Shown: positions 24,206 to 34,041, counted from the first letter of the stretch. The stretch: 64,000 nucleotides of DNA from Gloeocapsopsis crepidinum LEGE 06123 (GCF_015207655.1 NZ_JADEWN010000023.1:1-64000), one strand, 5' to 3'. Notes: generated from the letters alone by a model not told the origin. Program-made: numbers and translations.

Positions 24206-27037
24206 TTATCTGTTAGTGGTACTTATTCCTGGTCCTGCAGTCACTACCACAATATTATTTGGTTGGAGCAACTCTTTTGCTGCTTGATTCACTTGGTTAA
24301 GAGTTACTGCCTGTAGTTTTTGCGAAAATGCCCGTAGTTCTTCAGCACTCAGTTCATTAACAGCATTGATTAAAATTTGATTGGCAATATGATCTGGGTT
24401 TGCCAAGGAAACAGTGTAACCGCTTGTAAGCGATCGCTTTGCAGTATCTAATTCATCTTGGTTTACTCCTTGAGTATGAACTTGCTGCAACAATTGAATT
24501 GTGCTGGCGATCGCCCGTGTTGCATCTTCAGGTGACGTTTGCATTTGAATTAAAAATGGACCTGCATGTCTGCCTGCTTGAAAATAGCTATAGATGCCGT
24601 AAGTTAAACCAAGGCGATCGCGAATTTCAGTTCCCAGACGACTTGATAGCGTATCCCCGCCCAAAATTTGATTTAACACTAAGGCACTGTAGTAGCGTGG
24701 ATCTCGTCGTTCAATACCCTTGTAACCCATAAAAGTCACTGCTTGGGTTTTACCAGGAAGAACAGGATTTTGCTGTACCACTGATTTTGGTGGTGACACG
24801 TGCGGATAATTGACAGTAGGCGCTTCACCTTGGAAACGCCAGCCCTTGAGTTGCTGTTCGAGAAGCGATCGCACTTGTTGTGGCTCAAAATCTCCCACAA
24901 AAGTCAAGATAACTCGATCGGGACGATAATGCTGCTGATAAAACCGCATGACATCTTCACGGCTAATTTGTTGTAAGCTTTCTGCGGTGGGAAAACTATG
25001 GTATGGATGGTTTGGCGGATAAATAGTTTGTTGAAATTGACGCCGCGCTACTTGTGCAGGTGAATCCAACTCTAGCTTTAAATTCGTCAAAGCACGTTGT
25101 CGGGCAAGTTCCAATTCATTGGCAGGAAAGTTCGCATTTTGCATAACATCTGCAAATGTCTGAACTAAAACTGGTAAATCGGTAGCTAAGCTGTAGCCAG
25201 TAACATCAACTCCTTCACGAAAAGCGGCGAATTCCAAGCTAGCCCCCTGATTTTCTAATGCTGCTGCTAATATCTGGGCATTTTTAGTTTTAGTACCATT
25301 CATCAAGTTATCTGCTGTCAGGGTAGCAAGTCCTGCTGTCGCGTTGGCATCATATTCTGAACCTGCTTTGATGTAGCCGCTTAGTGTCACTGTTGGCGTA
25401 CTTTTATCAGCTAAGAGTAAGACTTCTAATCCGTTGGTTAGTTTAAATTGCTCAGGTAACTGACGTACTGTTGGTGTTGCCGATTCAATTTGTGGGAGGT
25501 ACTTTGCCACCTCTGCGGGGTCAGCGGGTGGTCCTGCGGCGAGACTTTCGTGTGTTTGAACTGCCTCCTCAGTACCAGCAGATCCTTCTTGAAGTGTGGT
25601 TGGTTCAAAAAAGCCGACTGTGCGCTTTTGTGGTTGAAGGTAAGTTTTAGCAACGCGCTGGACATCTGCTGCTGTGACTTGCTCAATTGCTGCCAAATAG
25701 CGATCGCTGTATCGATAATTGCCTGCCGTAGATTGGTCGAAGCCTAATTGCATAGCTTGCGAGGTAATATCGCGATTACTTAAAATGATTGTGGCTCTGA
25801 CTAAGGCTTTAGCGCGGTTGACTTCTTCTTGTGTTACTCCTTTCGTTTGGAGTTGAGCGATCGCCTGTTGTATAACACTGTCAATTTTTGGCAACGCCTG
25901 ACCTGGAACAGCAGTTGCCGCTAGCCTATACCAACCAGATGACTTCATGCTAGCAACTGAACCCATCGCATCACTCGCTAAACCTGTTTCAATTAAAGCT
26001 TGATACAACCGTGAATTTCTGCCTTCACTGATGATATAGTCCATGACATCAAGTGTTGGTACATCAGGGTGATTGACGTCTGGTAAAGGATAAACTGTTT
26101 GTAATAAAGCTGCTGCACCTGGTTCTTGCAGGACAATTGGGCTTTCAGGTGTTTGTGGTTGATTGTTTTGGCGATCTTGGCTACTTGTTGGCTTTTGACT
26201 TTGAATTAAGATTGCTCTGAGTTGTTGTGTTCTGCTTGGCGTTGCTACCTTGCGATTGGCTACTTTACCAAAAGTTTCTTTAATCGCTGCCAATGCTGTA
26301 TTTGTATCAAAATCTCCCACAACGACTAACGTTGCATTGTCTGGACTATAGTAATTGCGGTAGTATTCACGCACTTGCTCGACTGTAAATTTTTGCACAT
26401 CTGCTTTTGTACCACCTACAGGTAATCCGTAAGGGCTATTGGGAAACACTGCTTGCATGACAGCACGACTAAGGCGATAACCTGGCTCGTTTTCGTATCC
26501 TTGTAACTCTGAAATAACAACTCGTTTTTCGTTTTCCAGTTCCTGAGGATCTATCAAAGCGTTTTGCATGCGGTCTGCTTCTAGCGTTAGCAATGTTTGC
26601 AGCTTACTACGCTCAACTGTGCCAAAATATGCCGTTTGGTCATAGCTAGTAAATGCATTAGAGTCACTTCCTAAAGCACTAAACAAACGTCCAAACTGAA
26701 TTGGGCGCTCAGTAGTGCCTTTAAATAGCATATGCTCTAATTGGTGGGCAATCCCATTTACTCCTGGTGCTTCGTCCCGCGAACCAATCTGATACCATAC
26801 TTGTACACTCACAACTGGTGCAGTCGGAACTTCTTTTGTGAGGACTGTTAGCCCATTTTCTAATATGGTTTTGCGAACATTGTCTGTAACTGAAAGCGGC
26901 TTGATTGCTGATACATCAGCGTTTTGTGTAGGTGCTGGTTGTGTTACAGCCCAACTACTATTAAGTAGTAAAACCCCGCAAAGGCAAATGCTAAATAATA
27001 GAATTGCTAACCGCTGGCGGCGTTTAGAGAACAGCAC
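24206..27037 (-). CDS. M16-family zinc metallopeptidase, two-module
   Basis: 943 residues with an N-terminal hydrophobic segment (about 9-30, LAILLFSICLCGVLLLNSSW) acting as signal peptide or anchor, so the protein is exported. The first module has the inverted zinc motif HQLEH at 98-102 and the third ligand Glu in ENEKRVVISELQGYE. The second module, starting near FKLTNGLEVLLLADK, lacks HxxEH and is presumably the substrate-clamping half. A Gln/Pro linker of about 30 residues sits in the first half (QSQKPTSSQDRQNNQPQTPE). Probably a processing or oligopeptide-degrading protease in the periplasm or lumen. Single gene upstream of map. Confidence 0.9.
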   Translation of the reverse strand: MLFSKRRQRLAILLFSICLCGVLLLNSSWAVTQPAPTQNADVSAIKPLSVTDNVRKTILENGLTVLTKEVPTAPVVSVQVWYQIGSRDEAPGVNGIAHQLEHMLFKGTTERPIQFGRLFSALGSDSNAFTSYDQTAYFGTVERSKLQTLLTLEADRMQNALIDPQELENEKRVVISELQGYENEPGYRLSRAVMQAVFPNSPYGLPVGGTKADVQKFTVEQVREYYRNYYSPDNATLVVVGDFDTNTALAAIKETFGKVANRKVATPSRTQQLRAILIQSQKPTSSQDRQNNQPQTPESPIVLQEPGAAALLQTVYPLPDVNHPDVPTLDVMDYIISEGRNSRLYQALIETGLASDAMGSVASMKSSGWYRLAATAVPGQALPKIDSVIQQAIAQLQTKGVTQEEVNRAKALVRATIILSNRDITSQAMQLGFDQSTAGNYRYSDRYLAAIEQVTAADVQRVAKTYLQPQKRTVGFFEPTTLQEGSAGTEEAVQTHESLAAGPPADPAEVAKYLPQIESATPTVRQLPEQFKLTNGLEVLLLADKSTPTVTLSGYIKAGSEYDANATAGLATLTADNLMNGTKTKNAQILAAALENQGASLEFAAFREGVDVTGYSLATDLPVLVQTFADVMQNANFPANELELARQRALTNLKLELDSPAQVARRQFQQTIYPPNHPYHSFPTAESLQQISREDVMRFYQQHYRPDRVILTFVGDFEPQQVRSLLEQQLKGWRFQGEAPTVNYPHVSPPKSVVQQNPVLPGKTQAVTFMGYKGIERRDPRYYSALVLNQILGGDTLSSRLGTEIRDRLGLTYGIYSYFQAGRHAGPFLIQMQTSPEDATRAIASTIQLLQQVHTQGVNQDELDTAKRSLTSGYTVSLANPDHIANQILINAVNELSAEELRAFSQKLQAVTLNQVNQAAKELLQPNNIVVVTAGPGISTTNR

Positions 27038-27431
27038 GAGTCTTTATTCCTTACAACTAATATTTTTTAATATTTTGAATTGACCTTCTTAGATTATTTT
27101 TGTTTCCTCACCGCATTGCAGTTAATCTCAATTCGCTACGGTTATTTAATGTATAATAATTAACTTTAAATATGTTGCGAGATCTACACTATATTAATCT
27201 TTTAGCTTAACCGTAAAAAAGCTAGAAAAGCACCGCTTGATGCTTACTTTGGATAGAGATATTAGAGTTATGAAATCTTTCTTGCGGAGTAAGTATGAGT
27301 TAGTTATCAAGACTAATATTGTAAAAAGATTACAAACTTGTTGGAATTTAATTCCAGTCAGTTGATTGCAGCTATTTTACCATAAGTTGTCTAATTAAAT
27401 CTAAATCACTGCCGTAAAAGAGAGGAACGCC
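27038..27431. other. Intergenic between divergent genes, 394 bp
   Basis: AT-rich; should carry the promoters of the M16 peptidase (minus) and the Mn-catalase (plus). No clear operator or riboswitch is seen. Confidence 0.4.
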
Positions 27432-28121
27432 GTGTTTTTTCACAAGAAAGAACCAATCCACGTAGTAAACATCAACGAGGCAAACCCCCGTTTTGCACAG
27501 TTGCTTCTAGAGCAGTTTGGGGGAGCAACAGGTGAACTTTCTGCTGCTTTACAATACTGGGTACAGTCATTCCACGTCGAGCATCCTGGTATCAAAGATA
27601 TGCTTCAGGATATTGCGATTGAAGAATTTGGTCACTTAGAAATGGTGGGCAAACTGATTGAAGGGCACACCAAAAACGTAGATCAAACAGAAGCTTATAA
27701 AAGCACATTGTTTGCCGTACGCGGTATGGGACCTCACTTTTTAGATAGCCAAGGTAACGCTTGGTCAGCTACCTATCTTAATGAAGGTGGCAACGTAGTT
27801 CGTGACCTACGGGCTAATATTGCCGCTGAAGCAGGTGCGCGTCAAACCTATGAAGATCTCATTAAGCTAGCCCCTGATGAAGGTACTAAAAAGACTTTAG
27901 TCCATCTACTTACCAGAGAAATCTCGCACACCCAAATGTTCATGAAGGCACTAGATTCTCTAGGTAAGCTTACTGATCCGTTCTTTGGTGAAATTCAGCC
28001 AGATGAGACAGTAGATATTTATTACAATCTATCTACAAATGGTAAGCAAGATGAGCGCGGTCCTTGGAATTCTGAGCCTACCTTCCGCTACATTGCCGAT
28101 CCTGTTGCTGATAAGCACTAA
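27432..28121 (+). CDS. Manganese (non-heme) catalase
   Basis: Dismutates hydrogen peroxide with a dimanganese centre in a ferritin-like four-helix bundle. 229 residues. The ligand pattern is visible: Glu in GGATGELSAALQYW, E and H in AIEEFGHLEMV, then Glu in NIAAEAGARQTYEDL, and His in LTREISHTQMF. The start is GTG 27432 with AGAGGAA about 7 bases before. A strong terminator follows the stop, so it is monocistronic. There is no heme catalase nearby; this probably supports peroxide tolerance. Confidence 0.93.
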   Translation: MFFHKKEPIHVVNINEANPRFAQLLLEQFGGATGELSAALQYWVQSFHVEHPGIKDMLQDIAIEEFGHLEMVGKLIEGHTKNVDQTEAYKSTLFAVRGMGPHFLDSQGNAWSATYLNEGGNVVRDLRANIAAEAGARQTYEDLIKLAPDEGTKKTLVHLLTREISHTQMFMKALDSLGKLTDPFFGEIQPDETVDIYYNLSTNGKQDERGPWNSEPTFRYIADPVADKH

Positions 28122-28157
28122 AGTACTTAGTCAGCGATTGTAGAAAATAAATTTTAG

Positions 28158-28190
28158 AAGGTCAGTAGGAGTTTTACCTACTGACCTTTT
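28158..28190 (+). terminator. Rho-independent terminator of the Mn-catalase gene
   Basis: AAGGTCAGTAGG (28158-28169) pairs perfectly over 12 bp with CCTACTGACCTT (28177-28188), 7-base loop, ending in TTTT. Confidence 0.9.
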
Positions 28191-28354
28191 AGGTTTTTAC
28201 AAAACCTAAATTTTTAAGCGTTACAATCAAAGTTCTCCAAGATTTTAACTTTAGCTACAGTCGTACAAAATGGATAAAAATGATACAGAACAAATTATGA
28301 ACAAGGTTTTAATTATAATAGCTAAAAGATAACGATATTGATATTACTTGGTTA

Positions 28355-29140
28355 ATGCCATCTGCTTATTTGCTGGTATCACATGGAAGTCGCGACCCGC
28401 GACCAGAAGTTGCTATGGAGCAGTTGGTTAGGTTAATCTCTTACTCGCCAGCACAAATTAGTGTAAGTAATCAGCAACGTTCTGGAAACAATCGTTTTCA
28501 TCGCTTGCCTACTGTAGACATCAGTCCAACTAAGCAGCTACTGGTTGATAAAGCGTGTTTAGAGCTAAGTCCATTGTCATTAGTACAGCAAATCGTAGAA
28601 TTTAGCGATCGCGCCCTTACTCAAGGCTATAACAAAGTTCAGATCGTACCAGTATTTCTCTTACCAGGAACGCACGTTAAAGAAGATATTCCTGCTCAAG
28701 TTGCGATCGCTCAACAAACTTTAGGAGAAAAAGTCATACTTGATTTACAACCACATCTTGGTACGCATCCAGGTTTAGTGCAATTGTTAGCCAAGATGGC
28801 TACGAAGGACATTGAAACTTGGATTTTGTTGTCTCACGGCAGTCGCCGCCCTGGTGCAAAAGAGCCAGTCAAAGCAATAGCAAAGCAACTGAATGCCGTA
28901 GATGCATATTGGGCAATAGCACCAAGTTTAGAATCACGCGTACAAGCGCTAGTAAATGCAGGTTATCAGCAAATTGGCATTGCACCTTACTTTCTCTTTG
29001 CAGGAGGGATTACTGATGAGATCTCCCAATCAGTAGCGCAATTACAAATGCGATTCCCAAGTATAAATTTACATTTAACAGAACCAATCGGCGCGAGTGC
29101 TGAGTTAGCTAGTTTAATCTGGGATTTGGTTGAGAAATAA
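28355..29140 (+). CDS. sirB: Sirohydrochlorin ferrochelatase (CbiX/SirB type)
   Basis: Inserts iron into sirohydrochlorin to make siroheme, the cofactor of nitrite and sulfite reductases. 261 residues form two CbiX halves: YLLVSHGSRDPRPE at the N-terminus and ILLSHGSRRPGAK near 155-170, each with the His used in metal chelation, plus LLPGTHVKEDIP near 107. It is followed after 6 bp by cobA, which makes the precursor, so this is a siroheme operon. A cobalt-chelating CbiX role cannot be excluded by sequence, but the pairing with cobA favours siroheme. Confidence 0.88.
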   Translation: MPSAYLLVSHGSRDPRPEVAMEQLVRLISYSPAQISVSNQQRSGNNRFHRLPTVDISPTKQLLVDKACLELSPLSLVQQIVEFSDRALTQGYNKVQIVPVFLLPGTHVKEDIPAQVAIAQQTLGEKVILDLQPHLGTHPGLVQLLAKMATKDIETWILLSHGSRRPGAKEPVKAIAKQLNAVDAYWAIAPSLESRVQALVNAGYQQIGIAPYFLFAGGITDEISQSVAQLQMRFPSINLHLTEPIGASAELASLIWDLVEK

Positions 29141-29146
29141 GCCACA

Positions 29147-29953
29147 ATGCACACAGAGAGAGAGGAATTGGGTAAGGTTTATTTGGTGGGTGCAGGACCT
29201 GGAGATCCAGGATTAATGACGCTGAAGGGTAAGGGATTGCTAGAGTGTGCCGATGTTGTCATCTACGATGCATTAGTCAGTTCTGCAATATTAATGATGA
29301 TTAACCCACAGGCAGAAAAAATCCATGCGGGAAAGCGTCGGGGACGTCATTCGTTAATTCAGGAAGAAATTACGCAACTCCTCATTGAAAAGGCAAGAGA
29401 TAACACAATTGTCGTCAGGCTAAAAGGTGGCGATCCGTTTGTTTTTGGTCGCGGCGGTGAAGAAATGGCGGACTTAGTGAAAGCTGGAGTTCCTGTTGAA
29501 GTTGTTCCTGGGATTACTTCAGGTATAGCTGCACCGGCTTATGCTGGAATTCCATTAACGCATCGTAGCTACAGTTCTTCAGTCACTTTTGTAACAGGAC
29601 ATGAAGCAGCAGGAAAGTATAGCCCAGTTGTTAACTGGCAGGCGATCGCTCATGGTTCCGAAACAATTGTGATCTACATGGGAATCCACAATCTGCCCCA
29701 TATTATCGAACAATTACACGCAGCCGGATTAAGTTTAGAAACCCCCATAGCTTTAGTTCGCTGGGGTACGCGCCCTGAACAAGAAGAACTAACAGGCACA
29801 TTAGCCACAATTGCAGCACAGATGGAAGCAAAAGAATTCAGTGCACCAGCGATCGCTGTAATTGGTAAGGTTGTAAAGATGCATGAGATTTTATCTAGCT
29901 GTCGCCCACTGGGAAAGATAGATATGGCTCATGTAACAGAGGTCATAAATTAA
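29147..29953 (+). CDS. cobA: Uroporphyrinogen-III C-methyltransferase
   Basis: SAM-dependent double methylation of uroporphyrinogen III to precorrin-2, the entry to siroheme and corrinoids. 268 residues of the SUMT family: GKVYLVGAGPGDPGLMTLKG at the start (written here in part of the conserved block), then VVRLKGGDPFVFGRGGEE, PGITSGIAAPAYAGIPLTHR and the late TRPEQEE. There is no fused CysG dehydrogenase/chelatase domain. The gene starts 6 bp after sirB, so they are co-transcribed. Confidence 0.95.
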   Translation: MHTEREELGKVYLVGAGPGDPGLMTLKGKGLLECADVVIYDALVSSAILMMINPQAEKIHAGKRRGRHSLIQEEITQLLIEKARDNTIVVRLKGGDPFVFGRGGEEMADLVKAGVPVEVVPGITSGIAAPAYAGIPLTHRSYSSSVTFVTGHEAAGKYSPVVNWQAIAHGSETIVIYMGIHNLPHIIEQLHAAGLSLETPIALVRWGTRPEQEELTGTLATIAAQMEAKEFSAPAIAVIGKVVKMHEILSSCRPLGKIDMAHVTEVIN

Positions 29954-30098
29954 AGGTCGCACAGCTTTAAGTAAAATTCTTCCTCAAAATAGTTTTCCCT
30001 ACGTAAAGTGACATCAGTAGTTGGAGGGCATCGGCGAATGCGGCATTGGTATTATGTGGTGTCATCTCTGAAATAGTTTTCTTGAGCATATTGATGAG

Positions 30099-30985
30099 TC
30101 ATATATCATCGGTTTGCTGAGCATCAGTAAGCACTTCATCGATTACGTGTCGGGCTTTTTCCGCTTCTAAGGGGTTGGTCTTGATATGTTCGACAAGTGT
30201 AATCAGCGCCTTCCATAGTGCCCAACCTCTACCTCGCGCCCAGGTTGCGCTATCTACTGGAACAGACGCACGAAACGCTTGCCGACTTTCCCCGCTCAAT
30301 AGTGTCCACGCAATGGTCAAGTCGCAGGCAGGATCGCCGACTCCTGAACACCCAAAGTCAATGACAGCACTCAATTGTCCTTTTTTCACTAGCAAGTTCG
30401 CTGCACTGACATCTCCATGAACCCAAACGGGTGAACCGTGCCATGTTGCCTCAAGGGCTGCTTCCCACACCGCGATCGCTGCGTTGGTATCAATCTCATT
30501 GTCTAACGTTGCCACTGATTGTCGAGTATCCGCATCGTAAGTTGTTAGCGACCCACCACGAAAAAAGTTATGCGACCCAGGCGGCGGACCATCTGCTGGA
30601 TCAATCCGCTGCAAGGCAGCAAGGAACTGAGCAAGCGCGATCGCAAATTGATAGAGATCAGCTATGCGCTCAGGTGCAGCGTTCTCTCCTTCAAGCCAAC
30701 GGTAGATAGACCAGTGCCAGGGATAGCCATCGCTAGAGGGATAGGGATTGGAAGCGGTAGAAGTGGCGCAAGTTTCGGCAACCATTGGTGTTCTTTTTCT
30801 ACTTGAGCGGAGTACCTTTGGGCGCTTGGCAGTCTCACGGACATATTCTCACCTAAATGAAAGGTTCTATTGTCCACTCCACCGAATGCAACTGGCTTGA
30901 TAGGAAGGTCTGCCCATTGGGGAAACTGTACGGCGACCAACTGCTCTACAAGTGATATGTTGATGTCTACTTTTGTGAAAGGCAC
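30099..30985 (-). pseudogene. Aminoglycoside-phosphotransferase-like gene, frameshifted
   Basis: Two overlapping frames together make one APH-family kinase. The first frame (from 30985) gives the N-lobe, FTKVDINISLVEQLVAVQFP to LPIPIPLAM. The second frame continues at GYPWHWSIYRWLEGE and includes the catalytic loop VWVHGDVSAANLL and the metal site VIDFGCSGVGDPACDL. The frame changes around 30735-30750; a small deletion in the loop before GYPWHWS is the simplest cause. All kinase motifs survive, so the lesion is recent or an artefact of sequence quality. Such orphan APH-like genes act on diverse small molecules; resistance is not implied. A 38-bp palindrome lies just upstream. Confidence 0.75.
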
Positions 30986-31301
30986 GTTACCAGAGTATAT
31001 AAGAACTGTACTTTTGTAGTATATATACTACAAAAGTACAGTGTATTAAAAACGTACTACAAAGTTTTTGAAATCGTAGAAGTCGTCAATGTTATCTAAA
31101 GTGTTGATGTTGTGTCTTGGGGTCTAACGGCAAAACGTAGCAGTAAAAGAAATACTTCCTGTATCACTAAATTTGATTTTTAATAGTGTAAGACTCTCAA
31201 AAAATATGTAGCAAGTTGCCAGCCGAATGCAGTTCATTTTCAAAACAGAATTTATATTAGTCACAATAGAAATTGATGACTTTTGTTGAGTTGATTCTGA
31301 A
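30986..31301. other. Intergenic between divergent units, 316 bp
   Basis: Carries the 38-bp perfect palindrome at 31005-31042 and an otherwise AT-rich spacer before the pseudouridine synthase gene. No gene seen. Confidence 0.5.
31005..31042. repeat. 38-bp perfect palindrome
   Basis: Left arm ACTGTACTTTTGTAGTATA is followed immediately by its exact reverse complement (19-bp arms, no spacer). It starts 20 bases upstream of the phosphotransferase-like gene's start, where a -35/-10 region would lie. It could be an operator for a dimeric regulator or a cruciform. Confidence 0.7.
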
Positions 31302-32273
31302 TTGATAATCGACATTCAAGTACAAGCACAAAGCGATCGCCTTGACCGTTATTTGGCACAAGAATTACCTGATTTATCGCGATCGCGTATCCAACACCTC
31401 ATTGAACAAGGACAAATACAAGTTAACGATCAAGTTTGTACGTCCAAAAAAGTTACTGTAAAACCAGGTGAGCGCATCACAATTAAAATTCCTGATGTGC
31501 AACCGCTAGATTTACAACCGGAAAATATCCCGCTAGATATTCTTTATGAAGATGCCTCGCTATTAATTATTAACAAACCAGTAGGTTTAGTCGTTCATCC
31601 AGCACCAGGTCATGCTAAAGGTACATTAGTCAATGCCTTACTCGCACACTGCCCTAACTTACCTGGTATTGGCGGCGTACAGCGTCCTGGAATTGTGCAT
31701 CGCCTGGATAAAGACACAACAGGTGCGATCGCGGTCGCTAAAACGGATTTTGCGCAACAACATCTCCAGGCACAACTCAAAGCGAAAACTGCCCGTAGGG
31801 AATATCTAGGCGTTGTCTATGGCGTTCCTAAAACTGAAAGCGGTACAGTTGACCTTCCTATCGGTCGTCATCCAGTAGACCGTAAAAAAATGGCTGTTGT
31901 TTCTATAGAAAAGGGAGGACGTTCTGCTGTTACTCACTGGCAGGTTCAAGAAAGATTAGGTAACTATACCTTGATGCACTTTCAGCTAGAAACAGGACGT
32001 ACGCATCAAATTCGCGTTCATTGTGCTGCTATGGGTCATCCAATCGTCGGAGATCCTGTTTATAATTCTGGTCATTCAGTTGGTGTCAATCTTCCTGGAC
32101 AAGCACTCCATGCTTGGAAACTTAGGTTACAGCATCCTGTTACTAGAGAAGCAATTGAGGCGATCGCGCCTTTGCCAGCTAGCCTTACCACGCTTTTACA
32201 AGTGTTACGTCGCCGGATAGCGATCGCTATCATGATGTTCTGCTTAGCTATTTGCCACATATCTATTAGCTAA
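31302..32273 (+). CDS. RluA/RluD-family rRNA pseudouridine synthase
   Basis: Isomerises specific uridines in large-subunit rRNA. 323 residues: an S4 RNA-binding domain (about 10-65, SRSRIQHLIEQGQIQVN), then the catalytic domain with VHRLDKDTTG (catalytic Asp near 137) and RTHQIRVHCAAMGHPIVGD. The RluD subclass is the best fit, but the exact target site is not readable. The start is TTG at 31302, forced by an in-frame TGA 15 bases upstream; the next residues IDIQVQAQSDRLDRYL match the usual N-terminus. The final ~20 residues are hydrophobic and look unconserved. Upstream of the cpc operon but separated by 570 bp. Confidence 0.9.
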   Translation: MIIDIQVQAQSDRLDRYLAQELPDLSRSRIQHLIEQGQIQVNDQVCTSKKVTVKPGERITIKIPDVQPLDLQPENIPLDILYEDASLLIINKPVGLVVHPAPGHAKGTLVNALLAHCPNLPGIGGVQRPGIVHRLDKDTTGAIAVAKTDFAQQHLQAQLKAKTARREYLGVVYGVPKTESGTVDLPIGRHPVDRKKMAVVSIEKGGRSAVTHWQVQERLGNYTLMHFQLETGRTHQIRVHCAAMGHPIVGDPVYNSGHSVGVNLPGQALHAWKLRLQHPVTREAIEAIAPLPASLTTLLQVLRRRIAIAIMMFCLAICHISIS

Positions 32274-32846
32274 AGAATTGCAACAACTAATGGAAATATT
32301 TAGACACAACTCCTTTACATTTTTTAATAAAATTTATCTTAATACAATTATGTTATATGCAGCCAAAACCCTAATATTGTGTAATTAAGGGAAAAATAAA
32401 GAAAAAATAAAGAAAAAATATTTAGCTTCAGTAAGTATAAATACGTGAAGTTTTGTTGCAGAGAAATGAGGCGATTTAGCAGGGTAATCCTTGTGCCATA
32501 GGGGTTTGACGTTTTATTTAGCAAACACAGGAAAAACTTAACAACTTGTAAAAAATAATGACACGAGGGCATTGTATAAAGAGTACCTGGAGGGGTTAAG
32601 TAACAGGCAAAAGCAACAAAAAACACTCGTAATCAAGTTAATGACTTTCTCATAAAAGTCACGCAATTTCTCAGATTTCTCTCTTGTTACCGTCTGATCC
32701 CCGATTCACGGCGACCAAGAAAAATTGAAACTTGAATACAGTGTTGAAGCTAAGGTCTGTTGCAGTCAATTCCAACTGCATACAACAACATTCCTGATTT
32801 TTTAAAAACAGCACTCTACTTTTCGCTCATTAGGAGAATAAAGTCG
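32274..32846 (+). promoter_or_regulatory. Upstream region/leader of the cpc operon (573 bp)
   Basis: No gene; a minus-strand low-complexity ORF here is not credible. As in other cyanobacteria a long region precedes cpcB, and the strong light-regulated cpc promoter should be in it. I cannot place the -10/-35 with confidence. AGGAG at 32831-32835 is the cpcB ribosome-binding site. Confidence 0.5.
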
Positions 32847-33365
32847 ATGTTAGATGCATTCGCCAAAGTAGTATCCCAAGCAGACTCAAGAGGTGAGTTC
32901 TTAAGTAACGAGCAATTAGATGCACTCACCAATATGGTGAAAGATGGCAACAAGCGCTTGGATACAGTGAACCGCATCACTAGCAACGCTTCAAGCATTG
33001 TGACTGATGCAGCTCGTGCTTTGTTTGAAGAGCAGCCCCAGTTGATTCAACCAGGTGGAAATGCTTACACCAACCGTCGTATGGCAGCTTGCTTGCGCGA
33101 CATGGAAATCATCCTACGCTACGTAACTTATGCTGTCATGGCTGGAGATGCTAGCGTACTCGACGATCGCTGCTTGAACGGTCTGCGTGAAACTTATCAA
33201 GCTTTGGGCGTACCTGGTGGTTCAGTTGCTGCTGGCGTACAAAAAATGAAAGATGCTGCTATCAAGATCGCTAACGACCCCAACGGTATTACCCAAGGTG
33301 ATTGTAGCCAATTAATGTCTGAAGTAGCTAGCTATTTTGATCGCGCTGCTTCTGCTGTTGCCTAA
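32847..33365 (+). CDS. cpcB: C-phycocyanin beta subunit
   Basis: Light-harvesting biliprotein of phycobilisome rods on the stromal face of thylakoids. 172 residues, standard length. Chromophore cysteines are present: Cys82 in [11 protein letters not shown] and Cys153 in GDCSQLM (84 and 155 in family numbering), plus Asn72, the site of methylation. The true start is ATG 32847 ([14 protein letters not shown] at -12); an in-frame upstream ATG at 32760 would add 29 unconserved residues. First gene of the cpc operon; phycoerythrocyanin-specific genes are not seen alongside. Confidence 0.98.
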   Translation: MLDAFAKVVSQADSRGEFLSNEQLDALTNMVKDGNKRLDTVNRITSNASSIVTDAARALFEEQPQLIQPGGNAYTNRRMAACLRDMEIILRYVTYAVMAGDASVLDDRCLNGLRETYQALGVPGGSVAAGVQKMKDAAIKIANDPNGITQGDCSQLMSEVASYFDRAASAVA

Positions 33366-33426
33366 TATTTTCAAAGCTCATATAGCTAAGTAAACTACGA
33401 GAAAACAAAAAGGAGATATTGCAACA

Positions 33427-33915
33427 ATGAAAACCCCAATTACAGAAGCAATTGGTGCTGCAGATACCCAAGGTCGTTTTTTAAGCAACACTGAACTACA
33501 AGCTATCAATGGTCGCTTTGACCGCGCAGCAGCTAGCATGGAAGCTGCAAGAGCTTTGACTCAAAAGTCGCAGCAATTGATCGATGGAGCTGCTCAAGCA
33601 GTTTATCAAAAGTTCCCATACACCACCCAAATGCAGGGACCTCAGTACGCTGCTGATTCGCGTGGTAAGTCTAAGTGTGCTCGTGATATCGGTCACTACC
33701 TCCGGATGGTAACTTATTGCCTAGTTTCTGGTGGTACAGGTCCTATGGATGAGTACTTAATTGCTGGTTTGGATGAAATCAACCGCTCCTTCGACCTATC
33801 TCCTAGCTGGTATGTCGAAGCATTAAAGCATATCAAGTCCAACCACGGCTTGCAAGGTCAGGCAGCTAACGAAGCCAACACCTACCTTGATTACGCCATC
33901 AACGCCCTGAGCTAG
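33427..33915 (+). CDS. cpcA: C-phycocyanin alpha subunit
   Basis: 162 residues; phycocyanobilin attaches at Cys84 ([13 protein letters not shown]). Pairs with CpcB to form the alpha-beta monomer and then trimers and hexamers in rods. 61 bp after cpcB with AAAGGAGAT about 8 bases before its ATG, a strong ribosome-binding site matching high expression. Chromophorylated by the CpcE/CpcF lyase encoded downstream. A stem-loop after its stop probably separates high-level cpcBA mRNA from the longer linker message. Confidence 0.98.
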   Translation: MKTPITEAIGAADTQGRFLSNTELQAINGRFDRAAASMEAARALTQKSQQLIDGAAQAVYQKFPYTTQMQGPQYAADSRGKSKCARDIGHYLRMVTYCLVSGGTGPMDEYLIAGLDEINRSFDLSPSWYVEALKHIKSNHGLQGQAANEANTYLDYAINALS

Positions 33916-33928
33916 TATTCAGGTGCGG

Positions 33929-33998
33929 TGCCCGGAAGAGTAAGCGAGTGTTGGCACAAAAAGCTAGCAGTTGCTAATTTTTCCGGGCATTGTTTTTC
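33929..33998 (+). terminator. Attenuator-like hairpin between cpcBA and cpcC
   Basis: TGCCCGGAA (33929-33937) pairs with TTCCGGGCA (33981-33989), enclosing an inner TAGCA-GT-TGCTA hairpin, and is followed by TTGTTTTT. Partial termination here would give the usual excess of cpcBA mRNA over linker mRNA. Confidence 0.8.
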
Positions 33999-34041
33999 CA
34001 ATTTTGCACAATCACAATTTATTGCGTTGGGAGAACCGTTG

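Noticed and set aside
28189-28354. Possible cobalamin or other riboswitch before sirB-cobA
   Set aside because: No conserved cobalamin core or stem arrangement is visible in the 165-bp spacer.
31124-31315. Minus-strand ORF of 63 residues before the pseudouridine synthase
   Set aside because: Its start overlaps the real gene and its composition looks non-coding.
32348-32626. Minus-strand ORF of 92 residues upstream of cpcB
   Set aside because: Low-complexity, Leu/Phe-rich translation of an AT-rich leader with no recognisable motif; it lies antisense in the cpc upstream region.
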